Assembly: GCF_900106745.1 (NCBI RefSeq)
Contig: NZ_FNNV01000015.1
Span: 1 to 64,000, forward strand
Reading direction: 5' to 3'
DNA: 64,000 nucleotides
Source: Paenibacillus sp. CF384
GTDB taxonomy: Bacteria; Bacillota; Bacilli; Paenibacillales; Paenibacillaceae
The first letter of the stretch is position 1, and the number at the start of each line of letters is the position of its first letter. The position numbers were made by a program, and so were the translations under genes. Shown here one piece after another: positions 44,608 through 53,419 of this stretch. Under the pieces are notes generated by a model. The model was not told the origin of the DNA. It made no database searches and saw only the letters and a list, made by a program, of their open reading frames with translations.

Positions 44608-44889
44608 CTATTCCAAGCGATCTTTCAGGTACATCGTTAACGAATACAGCATCAAATGCAATTCCTCATTGGTCTCTGCAAATGGTGTTTCTTGAACACC
44701 GTGCGCATCACGACGAAGCAATTCGCGATTTAATTTCGTGATATTGGTCACTAAGGTTTGGTTGTCCCAAGCCTGAATAATGGCATTCATCTGCGGCTGC
44801 TTCTCATGCGCAATATTGTTGAAATCAGCGAATTTAGGATCCAGCATGAAACTGGAAAAGGAGATTTTCTCTTGCTCGGATTGTGACAT
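44608..44889 (-). CDS. Hypothetical protein, 93 residues
   Basis: A soluble, mostly helical protein of unknown function with no recognised family. It contains HEKQPQMNAIIQAWDNQTLV and ends LMLYSLTMYLKDRLE. No membrane segment, Cys cluster or HTH is seen. It has its own strong terminator downstream and lies 21 bases downstream of the HAD phosphatase gene on the same strand, so the two are probably co-transcribed. Confidence 0.65.
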   Translation of the reverse strand: MSQSEQEKISFSSFMLDPKFADFNNIAHEKQPQMNAIIQAWDNQTLVTNITKLNRELLRRDAHGVQETPFAETNEELHLMLYSLTMYLKDRLE

Positions 44890-44910
44890 CGATTAAACAC
44901 CAACTTCTTC

Positions 44911-45612
44911 TTATTTTGTTAGGTTAGGCGGGCAAATCGCAAAAAGCTCAACTAAAGTCGTAATCGTATAAGTGCTTTGGATATCTGCGGGGCTGCTTTG
45001 TGATTTACGGTTGATCCAACACGTATCAATTCCCGAGAGAATGCCGCCTTTAATGTCGGTACTTAATGAATCCCCGATAATCAACGCTTCTCTTCGATTG
45101 AAATCCTTAATATGATTCATCACGTATTCGAAGAACGCAATAGACGGCTTGGAGTAACCGATGCTTTGCGAATCGAAAACAGCTTCAAAGAAATCAAACA
45201 AGCCCGAAATCTTCAATCGCTTAATCTGCGTCTCTGTGATGCCGTTCGTAACCACGAACAGTCGATGGGATGCAGATAGACTTTGAATGACTTCCAGAGC
45301 ACCTTCGATATGCAGCTGATTTCCGGTACCAAGCAGTTCTCTATACATCTTCTCCCATGCAGGGCCATCCACAACTTCGCCAAGCTTCAACATCGTTTCG
45401 GAGAATCTCGAATTAAGGACCACATCTAGACCAATCGTTCCATTCTCATAATCCGCCCATAATTGTTTGTTGACGGAATTATACACGCCAAATAACTCGT
45501 CCGAGAACGTGTATCCATGATGACCGAACAATTGGGTTAACGATTCGGTTTCATTGGCTCCGAAGTCTAACAATGTGTCGTCCAAATCAAATAGCAGTAT
45601 GTTATAGCTCAT
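44911..45612 (-). CDS. YjjG-type HAD-superfamily nucleotidase
   Basis: A 233-residue haloacid dehalogenase-like phosphatase of the YjjG/YfnB type. Motif I is LLFDLDDTLLDFG (nucleophile Asp), motif II FVVTNG, motif III Lys in GYSKPS, and motif IV LIIGDSLSTDIKGG. The cap domain lies at about 20-90. YjjG removes phosphate from non-canonical pyrimidine nucleotides, cleaning the nucleotide pool; that role is taken from the family. Confidence 0.85.
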   Translation of the reverse strand: MSYNILLFDLDDTLLDFGANETESLTQLFGHHGYTFSDELFGVYNSVNKQLWADYENGTIGLDVVLNSRFSETMLKLGEVVDGPAWEKMYRELLGTGNQLHIEGALEVIQSLSASHRLFVVTNGITETQIKRLKISGLFDFFEAVFDSQSIGYSKPSIAFFEYVMNHIKDFNRREALIIGDSLSTDIKGGILSGIDTCWINRKSQSSPADIQSTYTITTLVELFAICPPNLTK

Positions 45613-45644
45613 GTACCCACCTCTTGTAAGTGTATAATAAACAA

Positions 45645-45685
45645 CAGTCTATCGCCATACATCCGCGATGTACAGTGATAGACTG
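45645..45685 (-). terminator. Terminator of the carboxymuconolactone decarboxylase-like gene
   Basis: CAGTCTATC and GATAGACTG arms with an inner pairing of TACATC/GATGTA, followed by TTGTTTATTATA on the minus strand. Confidence 0.7.
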
Positions 45686-45695
45686 CGTTCATTTA

Positions 45696-46157
45696 CTATT
45701 TGCGTACGGCCGGTTGATATTCGCCAGGTATCATTCCGGTTGAGATCGCTATACGATTCCAAGAATTAATGGCATTAATCGCCATGATCAAATCGACGTA
45801 TTGACCCTCATCGAAGTAGTTGCGGACTTGCTCGTACAATTCCTGCGATACGCCGCCCTCTGAAATTCTGGTCACCGCTTCGGTTAACGCCAGTGCGGCC
45901 CGCTCTTCATCCGTATAGAACGGTGCTTCCTTCCATGCATTCAGCAGGTACAATCGCTGCTCTGTCTCTCCCATTGCACGTGCATCCTTCGTATGCATGT
46001 CCAGACAGAAGGCACAGCCGTTTATTTGCGAAGCGCGAATTTTGATCAATTCCCACAAGTGGTGGTCAAGGCCACTGTTCTTCACATATCCTTCCAATTT
46101 CAACAACGCCTGTAACGAATCGGGGCGAACCTTCATGTAGTTTAATCTCAATTCCAT
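45696..46157 (-). CDS. Carboxymuconolactone decarboxylase/AhpD-like protein
   Basis: A 153-residue all-helical protein. CAFCLDMHTKDARAMGE is the AhpD-type CxxC...H motif giving peroxidase or thiol-redox activity. GVSQELYEQVRNYFDEGQYVDLIMAINAINSWNRIAIS matches the C-terminal half of the family. Such proteins often answer oxidative or electrophile stress. The start is ATG 46157, seven bases after GAGGTG. A promoter framed by an inverted repeat lies about 155 bases upstream. Confidence 0.88.
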   Translation of the reverse strand: MELRLNYMKVRPDSLQALLKLEGYVKNSGLDHHLWELIKIRASQINGCAFCLDMHTKDARAMGETEQRLYLLNAWKEAPFYTDEERAALALTEAVTRISEGGVSQELYEQVRNYFDEGQYVDLIMAINAINSWNRIAISTGMIPGEYQPAVRK

Positions 46158-46299
46158 ATCTATACACCTCTTCTGTTAGTTTGTATTCATGTTTCGTTCA
46201 AAGGCTGCCTGAAATGCCGCTCATTAATTAGTCCCTGTCCTATACTATTTCCATGACTACAAGCGGAATATCCCCCTTTGAGTTTTCTTTCTTGCTGCG

Positions 46300-46342
46300 T
46301 TAATCGTAGATAACTTATATCGACGATTAATGTTATCTACAA
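46300..46342 (-). promoter_or_regulatory. Promoter framed by an inverted repeat, upstream of the AhpD-like gene
   Basis: Minus strand TTGTAG (46342-46337), 17-base spacer, TATAAG (46319-46314). The perfect 9-base arms GTAGATAAC (46306-46314) and GTTATCTAC (46332-46340) straddle the whole promoter. A second repeat, TTAATCG/CGATTAA (46300-46306 and 46323-46329), overlaps it. This looks like an operator for an unidentified dimeric regulator. Confidence 0.5.
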
Positions 46343-46387
46343 TATAATGCATCATTAACTCGCTGTCAACCGTCACCTTCCGTCAGA

Positions 46388-46427
46388 CAAAAAAATGCTG
46401 AGAGTCCGAAAATCGAACTCTCAGCAT
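46388..46427 (-). terminator. Terminator of the 155-residue hypothetical gene
   Basis: ATGCTGAGAGT and ACTCTCAGCAT arms with an 11-base loop, followed by seven T residues on the minus strand, 10 bases past the stop. Confidence 0.9.
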
Positions 46428-46436
46428 CCAACTACC

Positions 46437-46904
46437 TTAAACTGTACCCGATGAACCTGTTCCGTCCGGCCCATCCGCCAGATCGATGACGCCTACGGCA
46501 AGCACCGTAATTGCGGCAGCTTTCCCAAGCTTCTTGACGCCGCCTTTGATTAATTCCTTATCGTTATCTTTGATGCCGGCCACCACTTCGATCCCGCTTT
46601 CGACCACGTATTGGATGCCTTGCCCCGCACCTCTCACCGTTGTTGTTGCGGCATCTCCAAGGTCGTTAAGGCCTGTTTGCGCTCGCTGCTTGTCGGCTGT
46701 TACCAAGCCTGCGCCGACATCCCATACGCCGCTTGCCGCTTGACCCGCTAGCTCGCCTGTCTTGGAAGTTACTCGCTCCACATCATTGCCGATTTCTTTA
46801 ATATAATCGCTATGGACAAGTTCTCCGGCAACGCGTACTGTTCCTCCGATTACTCTGCCTGTCACATCGCCCGCCAGCTTCCCGATTCCTTTCAGTAAAT
46901 CCAT
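46437..46904 (-). CDS. Hypothetical Gly/Ala/Val-rich amphipathic protein
   Basis: A 155-residue protein of unknown function. It has repeated GxxxG-like stretches (GKLAGDVTGRVIGGTVRVAGE, GELAGQAASGVWDVGAGL) and a short hydrophobic segment AAAITVLAVGVIDLA near the C-terminus, then an acidic Gly/Ser-rich tail. The pattern resembles glycine-zipper or LEA-like stress proteins, but I recognise no family. The start is ATG 46904, eight bases after GGAGG; the GTG three codons earlier sits in the ribosome binding site. Monocistronic with a strong terminator. Confidence 0.65.
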   Translation of the reverse strand: MDLLKGIGKLAGDVTGRVIGGTVRVAGELVHSDYIKEIGNDVERVTSKTGELAGQAASGVWDVGAGLVTADKQRAQTGLNDLGDAATTTVRGAGQGIQYVVESGIEVVAGIKDNDKELIKGGVKKLGKAAAITVLAVGVIDLADGPDGTGSSGTV

Positions 46905-46965
46905 CTGAAGCACCTCCGTATTATTATTTATAGTATAACGGATGATCGCGTGCTTCGTTTCATTT

Positions 46966-47703
46966 TCAATTAAACCCGCCGTTCACGCGAATCGTCTGTC
47001 CCGTAATCCAGCGTGCTTTATCGCTGACGAGCAGATCAACCGCATTCGCGATGTCCTCGGGTTCGCCAAGACGGCCAAAGGCAATCATGCGGCTGAATGA
47101 ATCAATCAGCTCCGGTGATTTGCCGTTCAAGAACAACTCGGTCGCAATCTGTCCCGGTGCTATGCAATTGATCACGATATCCTTTGGAGCAAATTCTTTT
47201 GCCAATTGGCGCGTGATTTGTTCAACCGCTCCTTTGGTTGCGGCATATACGCTATAAGTGGGGAGCATAGCCCCGATGACGGAAGTGGAGAAATTGATGA
47301 TTGTCCCGCCTTGCGACATGTGCTTCATCGCTTGTTGGCAAGCGAAATAAGTCCCTTTTACATTAATGGCGAATTGCCGATCGAACATTTCCTCTGTCAC
47401 ATCCGCGATGGATGTGCATTCCATGATGCCGGCATTATTGACCAGAATGTCTACACGCCCGAAATGCGCAATCGTCTCTGAGAATAACGCTTCGACTTCG
47501 CTTACTTTGCTCACATCGGCGCGGATTGCAGTCGCTTCGCCGCCGAGTTGTTCAATCGTCGTGACAACCTCGACCGCTTTCCCTTGATTGGAGGAATAAT
47601 TGACGACCACCTTCGCTCCGGCTTGTGCCAGTTGGATCGCCAATTGACGTCCGATTCCCCGTGAAGCTCCGGTGACGATCGCTACTTTGCCATTCAAACT
47701 CAT
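46966..47703 (-). CDS. SDR family oxidoreductase (FabG-like)
   Basis: A 245-residue classical short-chain dehydrogenase. TGASRGIGRQ is the dinucleotide-binding Gly motif, NNAG is present, and the catalytic Ser-Tyr-Lys is seen as STS and YAATK. WITGQTIRVNGGF closes the fold. AAGGAGAG precedes the ATG. It is divergent from an AraC-type regulator gene (189-base gap). A perfect TATAAT at 47778-47773 without a good -35 suggests activation by that regulator. Substrate unknown. Confidence 0.9.
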   Translation of the reverse strand: MSLNGKVAIVTGASRGIGRQLAIQLAQAGAKVVVNYSSNQGKAVEVVTTIEQLGGEATAIRADVSKVSEVEALFSETIAHFGRVDILVNNAGIMECTSIADVTEEMFDRQFAINVKGTYFACQQAMKHMSQGGTIINFSTSVIGAMLPTYSVYAATKGAVEQITRQLAKEFAPKDIVINCIAPGQIATELFLNGKSPELIDSFSRMIAFGRLGEPEDIANAVDLLVSDKARWITGQTIRVNGGFN

Positions 47704-47892
47704 ATTTGATCTCTCCTTATTATCATTTGGAATTAGCCTATAACTATTCTGCTGTGTTCGGCTTGTAAGTTTATTATAGGCATGGTTGATTAGATGCCGT
47801 TAGATCATACCTGTCCGATTCTTGCCTATTTCTCTTCAAGTTCGCTATGATAAGGAATACATGATTTCGTACAAGGGAAGGAACGCGATCAC

Positions 47893-48804
47893 ATGAATCC
47901 ACTTCATGAAGACCTCCGCTTAGAGCAAGCATTGCAGCAATTGTCACGATTAATACTTCAACACGCCCCGCTCAGCGGTACCCATCAGACGGCAGTGCCT
48001 TCGTTGCAGCTCATGCATGCGACTCATTTGTCCGAACCGCTGGAAGCGGTCTATAAACCATCCATTTGCGTCGTAGCACAAGGGGCGAAGACCGGCACGC
48101 TGGCTGACGAAACGTATCGGTACGATTCTTCGAATTACCTGATTACTTCCGTTGAATTGCCGATTGCAGGGAGAATTATTGAAGCATCGCCGGGCATCCC
48201 TTATTTAAGCTTAAAATTAAGCTTCGACACCGATATGATCCTGGAAATCGTGAAAGACATGCCACGTCCTGTGCAAGTGCCCGCCGAACTCAGTCGCGGA
48301 ATCACTGTAAGTCGAACCTCTCCCGCATTGCTCGAATCCATTGTGCGACTCATGCAGCTCCTTAATGAGCCTGAAGACGTTTCGATTCTGGCTCCACTCG
48401 TCATCCGCGAAATCTTGTATCGCGTCCTTCAAGGCGAGCAAGGTGCACGCCTCTACCAAGTTGCCATTACCGGCGGCCATGCGAACAATATCGCTCATGC
48501 GATCCAACTCATTAACCGGCAATTCGATCAGTTGATCGTGGTCGAACAGCTTGCCAAGTCCGTGAACATGAGCACATCCGCGTTTCATAAGCATTTTAAA
48601 CGGATTACGGCGATGAGTCCCTTGCAATATCAGAAGACGGTTCGTTTGCAGGAAGCACGGCGGCTCATGCTGACAGAATCCATGCAAGCTGCAGATGCCG
48701 CATTCCGCGTCGGATACGAGAGTCCTTCCCAATTCAGCCGTGAATACGCCAGGATGTATGGAAAACCGCCCAAACAGGATGTCCACAACCACCGCTCCAT
48801 ATGA
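47893..48804 (+). CDS. AraC family transcriptional regulator
   Basis: A 303-residue regulator. The N-terminal AraC_N cupin-like effector domain (about 30-180; PSICVVAQGAKTG, SVELPIAGRI) precedes two C-terminal helix-turn-helices (VVEQLAKSVNMSTSAFHKHFK and AADAAFRVGYESPSQFSREYARMYGKPP). Such regulators typically activate a divergent oxidoreductase gene, here the SDR. The stop is 86 bases before bceA-like, which probably has its own promoter. Confidence 0.92.
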   Translation: MNPLHEDLRLEQALQQLSRLILQHAPLSGTHQTAVPSLQLMHATHLSEPLEAVYKPSICVVAQGAKTGTLADETYRYDSSNYLITSVELPIAGRIIEASPGIPYLSLKLSFDTDMILEIVKDMPRPVQVPAELSRGITVSRTSPALLESIVRLMQLLNEPEDVSILAPLVIREILYRVLQGEQGARLYQVAITGGHANNIAHAIQLINRQFDQLIVVEQLAKSVNMSTSAFHKHFKRITAMSPLQYQKTVRLQEARRLMLTESMQAADAAFRVGYESPSQFSREYARMYGKPPKQDVHNHRSI

Positions 48805-48890
48805 CAAAACTGTCACTTTAGATGTTGTTAATTCGATGGTTGAGGGGCAAATTAGTCGGTATAGTGGTGTGGTGAAGGAGGATGACATTC

Positions 48891-49637
48891 ATGGGGAACA
48901 GTATACAAACCAAGAACTTATCAAAGTCGTATGGACATGTACAAGTCTTGAAAAGCATTGATCTAACGATTGAACAAGGAGAATTCACTGCCATTATGGG
49001 GCCGTCCGGCTCGGGCAAAACGACATTATTGAACGCGCTCTCCACGATTGACAGCTTTAATGGCGGGGATGTATGGATCGAGGGAAACTCGCTGCTCGAT
49101 ATGAAGAAGAAAGCGTTACGCGATTTCCGGCAGAAACGAATGGGGTTTATCTTCCAAGATTACAACCTGCTGGACACGTTAACGGTGAAAGAAAATATAT
49201 TGCTTCCGCTTTCGCTGCAGAAAACGCCGGTCGCGGAAAAGGAGCAGCGATTAGCGAGAATAATAGCTGCCTTAAACATAGAATCGATCTTGCAGCAATA
49301 CCCTTCTGAAATCTCCGGCGGTCAGAAGCAGCGCACCGCGGCTGCACGGGCAATCATTACGAATCCTGCGATTGTATTCGCGGACGAGCCAACAGGCTCC
49401 CTTGATTCTCGATCCGCTACTCAGCTGCTCGAACAAATCCAACTGCTTAATCAATCTTTTAGAACAACGGTGCTATTGATTACCCACGACGCCTATGCGG
49501 CTAGTTATTGCCAGCGCGTCATCTTTCTCCGAGATGGGAAAATCGTCAATGAATTGTTTAAAGGCGAACAATCCGAGAAACAGTTCTTCGATCGCATCCT
49601 GACCGTTCAAAGCGCCATAGGAGGCGAACGGCGATGA
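48891..49637 (+). CDS. BceA-type ABC transporter ATPase
   Basis: A 248-residue ATPase: Walker A GPSGSGKTTLL, Q-loop FIFQDYNLLDTLT, signature ISGGQKQRTAAARAI, Walker B IVFADEPTGSLD, switch ITHD. The YNLLDTLTVKENILLPL segment is typical of BceA/LolD-like exporters. The start is ATG 48891, nine bases after AAGGAGG; the ATG at 48882 touches that site. Its stop overlaps the start of the permease gene by 4 bases. Together with the permease and the kinase/regulator pair it forms a peptide-antibiotic detoxification module. Confidence 0.9.
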   Translation: MGNSIQTKNLSKSYGHVQVLKSIDLTIEQGEFTAIMGPSGSGKTTLLNALSTIDSFNGGDVWIEGNSLLDMKKKALRDFRQKRMGFIFQDYNLLDTLTVKENILLPLSLQKTPVAEKEQRLARIIAALNIESILQQYPSEISGGQKQRTAAARAIITNPAIVFADEPTGSLDSRSATQLLEQIQLLNQSFRTTVLLITHDAYAASYCQRVIFLRDGKIVNELFKGEQSEKQFFDRILTVQSAIGGERR

Positions 49638-51604
49638 GCTTGCTCGATTTATCTTGGCGCAACATGAAACGAAGCTTTCGACTCTATTCGATCTACTTCA
49701 TTTCCATGCTCATCGGAGTCATCATCTATTTCACATTCTCGTCTCTTATGTATAACGATGATATCCTGACTGCTATCGCCAATAAAGAAAATTTCCAGCT
49801 TGGCGTTTCCATCGCATCGGTAGTCGTATTCCTGTTCATTATTTTCTTTATCCTCTATGCGAACTCGTTCTTTATGAAGCAGCGCAAGAAGGAATTTGGG
49901 ATGTATATGCTGTATGGCATGAGCGAGCGGCAGATTGTAGGGATGGTGTTTCTCGAAACGGTCATTCTCAGCGCGATCTCTATCGTCAGTGGGATTATGG
50001 TTGGCGGATTGCTTTCCAAGTTCTTCGGCATGTTATTGATGAATTTGATGCATTACGATGACGTAATCTCATTTGCCTTCCCAATCGAGTCGATAAGGTC
50101 AACGATTCTGCTCTTCGCGGTCATTATTCTCATTATTTGCGTGCAAAGCTATCTAACCGTACGCCGAGTCCAGTTGGTGGAGTTGTTCCATGCCAAAGCC
50201 AAGAAGGACAAGCCCGTCCCATTCTCCGCAACGCTTGCGATAAGTTCCGTCCTCCTGTTAGGAATAGCGTTCTATCTCATCAGTCGCGACGGAAGCTCGG
50301 TAGTTTGGCAAGATTACACCATGGTGAGCATGATTGGGGTAACCGTCGGAATAATCGGCGGGACCTATTTATTCTTCCGACAGTTCTTCGGCTGGATCCT
50401 GGATAAGATCAGCCAGCGGAATAACTACTTGAATGGCAACAACATGTTATGGATTTCCTCGCTGCGATTCTCCATTCGCGGAAACACCATGATGCTAACG
50501 TTCATTTCTTTGTTTAGTGCGTTAATCATTTTCTTGGTTGGTTTTGTTTCGATAAACTATACCGTACAAATCTTATCCGCCGGGAAAGAATTTCCGAACC
50601 ACATCGCGTTTACGTCACAAGATGCAGACAAACAAAAGCAAATTGAACAATTAATGGAGAACGAGCATCCCATTACGCACCATGAAAGAATCGATGGACT
50701 ATCTGCAGTGCCTGTCACTGATATCGCGATTGCCTTTGGAGATCGAGATTCAGGCGAGGAAGGAATCCTACTGTTCTCGGAATCGCAATTCAATGCCATC
50801 GTCAGCATGCGCGGGGATAAACAACAGGTGAATTTGAAAGATCAAGAAGCCGTAGTCCTTCTGCCTGTGGGAGCGCAGCCCATCACGTTTACGGTAGGCA
50901 AGCAGCCTGAATTTACAGTCAAACTAAAGGAAGAAGTGACGTTGCGGCTCATTGAGAAGAAGAACTATACGTTTCTCAGCAAGGCCACCGACTCCAAAGG
51001 CGACGTTGGGTCATTTCCTTCCATCCTGGTCATTTCCGATAAAACATTCGAACGACTCAAGACAGGTGCGTCCGTTAGCTCGTTCGACATCTATCAAATC
51101 AAGGACGCCCGAAATTCCACTGCGCTATCTCATCAAGTTCATGATCTGGTTACGGCAACTCCTGGATCGTATTACGCTGCATTTGTCGATCTCTACACGA
51201 TCGATACGGAAACTTCATCACTGCTTCTCTTCTCTGCCGCATTCCTTGCGGTCATCGCGTTATTTGCCCTGGGAAGCATCATCTACTTCAAGCAATTACG
51301 GGAAGCCACGGAAGAACTGAGGCAATATTCGATCTTGCGCAAGCTCGGCGTCGATGACCATGAGATGAAGAACGTGATTCGCAAGCAGCTGCTGTTTGTA
51401 TTCCTGCCTCCGATTCTGCTTGGTTTGCTGCACAGTTGGTTTCTGTTGATTTATCCGACGATGGAGGAAGTCAAGGATTACCCGCAGATCACTTCGATTA
51501 TTACGGCGGTTCTGATTCTGTATGTGGCCATCTATGCCCTGTTTTATGTATCCTCTGCGAGTGTTTACTACAGGATCGTGAATCCAACAAACGCAATGAA
51601 CTAA
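49634..51604 (+). CDS. BceB-type permease
   Basis: A 656-residue membrane protein with about ten helices, a large extracytoplasmic domain (about 310-525) between helices 7 and 8, and FtsX-like segments at both ends (SYLTVRRVQLVELFHAKAKKDKP; YSILRKLGVDDHEMKNVIRKQL). This is the BceB layout, in which the large loop recognises peptide antibiotics bound to lipid II cycle intermediates and signals to the BceS-type kinase. Ends at a bidirectional terminator. Confidence 0.9.
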   Translation: MSLLDLSWRNMKRSFRLYSIYFISMLIGVIIYFTFSSLMYNDDILTAIANKENFQLGVSIASVVVFLFIIFFILYANSFFMKQRKKEFGMYMLYGMSERQIVGMVFLETVILSAISIVSGIMVGGLLSKFFGMLLMNLMHYDDVISFAFPIESIRSTILLFAVIILIICVQSYLTVRRVQLVELFHAKAKKDKPVPFSATLAISSVLLLGIAFYLISRDGSSVVWQDYTMVSMIGVTVGIIGGTYLFFRQFFGWILDKISQRNNYLNGNNMLWISSLRFSIRGNTMMLTFISLFSALIIFLVGFVSINYTVQILSAGKEFPNHIAFTSQDADKQKQIEQLMENEHPITHHERIDGLSAVPVTDIAIAFGDRDSGEEGILLFSESQFNAIVSMRGDKQQVNLKDQEAVVLLPVGAQPITFTVGKQPEFTVKLKEEVTLRLIEKKNYTFLSKATDSKGDVGSFPSILVISDKTFERLKTGASVSSFDIYQIKDARNSTALSHQVHDLVTATPGSYYAAFVDLYTIDTETSSLLLFSAAFLAVIALFALGSIIYFKQLREATEELRQYSILRKLGVDDHEMKNVIRKQLLFVFLPPILLGLLHSWFLLIYPTMEEVKDYPQITSIITAVLILYVAIYALFYVSSASVYYRIVNPTNAMN

Positions 51605-51608
51605 TCCA

Positions 51609-51656
51609 AATCAGGCTCCCTGAGACGTCCATCATGACGACGCCGGGAGCCTGATT
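51609..51656. terminator. Bidirectional terminator between the bceAB-like and bceRS-like operons
   Basis: AATCAGGCTCCC (51609-51620) pairs with GGGAGCCTGATT (51645-51656), with further inner pairing GACGTC/GACG. The two operons converge on it. Confidence 0.85.
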
Positions 51657-51674
51657 ACTGACCGTTCATTGCGT

Positions 51675-52664
51675 TTATTGTTGCCTGATCGACAGATAGG
51701 GATCTTCGTCCTTCGGAAAATGAATGATAAATTGAGTGGATACCCCGACCTCCGAGCTGCAAGTAATATAATGGCCAAGCTTATTGGATAATTGCTGTGC
51801 CAAATATAAGCCCATGCCTGTGGATTTCGTATACTTGCGTCCCGTTTCTCCGGTAAAACCGCGATTAAAAATGCGAGGAAGGTCTTGCGGGCTGATGCCG
51901 ATCCCGCTGTCCCGAATGAGCAATTGCTTCTCCAGCGGTGTTACCACGGAAGTAATCGTAATCTGTCCGCCATGCTCCGTGTACTTCAAGCTATTCGTCA
52001 CAATCTGATTGACGATGAACTGCAGCCATTTGGGATCGCTTTGAACAGCTGTCGACTCTGCCTGCATGTCGATGCGAATTTTCTTAGTTATAAAGGTTTT
52101 CGAATGCGTTTTCACGATTTCCTTCGCAATTTGCAGCAGGTCACAGTTCTGGATATCGTAATCCTGATTAAAACTATCGAGCTTGGCATAATAGAGCGCT
52201 TGATCGATGTAATGCTCAATCTTCGCAAGCTCTTCTCTTAAACTATTGGCATCCATTTCCGTCTGCTGAAGCAAGCGCAGAACGGCAACCGGCGTTTTGA
52301 TCTCATGAAACCAAGAGACGATGAAATCATAATGCTCATTTTGCCGATCATGCACCCGATTCATTTCGCGGATATGTTGGATCTTCAGCTCATCCAAGTA
52401 CCGCCTTGTAAGCTCGCCCTCCAAGGATAAGCTGTCAGCATCGCCGCTGCTCAATTGACGCATCGCGCGCAAGTTTTGCTGATAGCGAACCATTAAGAAT
52501 CCGAGCAATACAAGCGAAGTTAAGGTGAATGCATAGAAGAATGTCCCCCATGCCACGCTCCCGCCACCGCTATCGGTCATGATAACCGCGGCCGTAATGA
52601 TAAAACCAACTAGATACAAATAAATGTAGGGTTTCTCGTAGGATAGAAAACGCAGGAAGGTCAT
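51675..52664 (-). CDS. BceS-type intramembrane-sensing histidine kinase
   Basis: A 329-residue kinase with two helices at the N-terminus (about 13-30 and 41-58) joined by a very short outer loop (SGGGSVAW), the hallmark of kinases that sense through a partner transporter. H120 lies in FIVSWFHEIKTPVAVL. ATPase motifs: QIVTNSLKYTEHGG, IRDSGIGISPQDLPRIF, STGMGLYLAQQL. Its ATG overlaps the stop of the response regulator gene (ATGA). Confidence 0.92.
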   Translation of the reverse strand: MTFLRFLSYEKPYIYLYLVGFIITAAVIMTDSGGGSVAWGTFFYAFTLTSLVLLGFLMVRYQQNLRAMRQLSSGDADSLSLEGELTRRYLDELKIQHIREMNRVHDRQNEHYDFIVSWFHEIKTPVAVLRLLQQTEMDANSLREELAKIEHYIDQALYYAKLDSFNQDYDIQNCDLLQIAKEIVKTHSKTFITKKIRIDMQAESTAVQSDPKWLQFIVNQIVTNSLKYTEHGGQITITSVVTPLEKQLLIRDSGIGISPQDLPRIFNRGFTGETGRKYTKSTGMGLYLAQQLSNKLGHYITCSSEVGVSTQFIIHFPKDEDPYLSIRQQ

Positions 52665-53335
52665 TCGATCAAGTACCCCATTCCCTTGCGGGTTGCGATG
52701 AACGATTCCAGTTCCAGCTCCGCGATTTTCTTGCGCAGTCTGTTCACGTTGACCGTTAAGGTGTTATCGTCGACGAACTGTTCATCATTCCACAACGCTT
52801 GCATTAAGTCCTCGCGCGAAACGATCCTGCCGATATTTCGCATCATGAACTGTAGAAGGATGAATTCATTCCGGCTTAACTCCGTGTTGTTTCCTCGATA
52901 TTCGATCGTGGAGTTCGTCACGTTTAATTTCAATCCCCGGTGGATGAATGTGGGGCTCTCATCTTCCTGATACGTATATTTCCTCCGAATAAGCGCGCCG
53001 ATCTTGGCAACCAGAATGTCCAATTCGAATGGCTTCTGGATGAAATCATCCCCGCCCATATTGATCGCCATGACAACATCCATATTCTGATTGCGCGAGG
53101 ACAGAAACATAATCGGCACCTTGGAAACCGAGCGTATCTGCTGACACCAATAGTAACCATCCAAGACGGGTAAATTAATATCCAACAGCACAAGATGCGG
53201 TTCCGTTCGCTTAAACTCGGCTAGCACTTGCTCGAATTCGGTCACTTCAACCACTTCATATTGCCACTTTACCAACGTATCCGCGACAATTCGTCTAATC
53301 TTCTCATCGTCTTCAACCAGCATAATGCTATACAT
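52661..53335 (-). CDS. BceR-type response regulator (OmpR/PhoB)
   Basis: A 224-residue regulator: receiver with acidic pocket E8/D9/D10, D52 phospho-acceptor (LVLLDINLPVLDG), and a winged-helix DNA-binding domain (about 130-224; NEFILLQFMMRNIGRIVSREDLMQALWND and TLTVNVNRLRKKIAEL). It should activate the convergent bceAB-like operon. GAGGGG precedes ATG 53335. Confidence 0.93.
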   Translation of the reverse strand: MYSIMLVEDDEKIRRIVADTLVKWQYEVVEVTEFEQVLAEFKRTEPHLVLLDINLPVLDGYYWCQQIRSVSKVPIMFLSSRNQNMDVVMAINMGGDDFIQKPFELDILVAKIGALIRRKYTYQEDESPTFIHRGLKLNVTNSTIEYRGNNTELSRNEFILLQFMMRNIGRIVSREDLMQALWNDEQFVDDNTLTVNVNRLRKKIAELELESFIATRKGMGYLIE

Positions 53336-53419
53336 ACTACCCCTCTTTATCGCAAAAGTGTCTACTAGTAGTTTAGCACAATCCTTCTCCTACCGTAGAT
53401 AACCTCTGCATGAAGAGGA

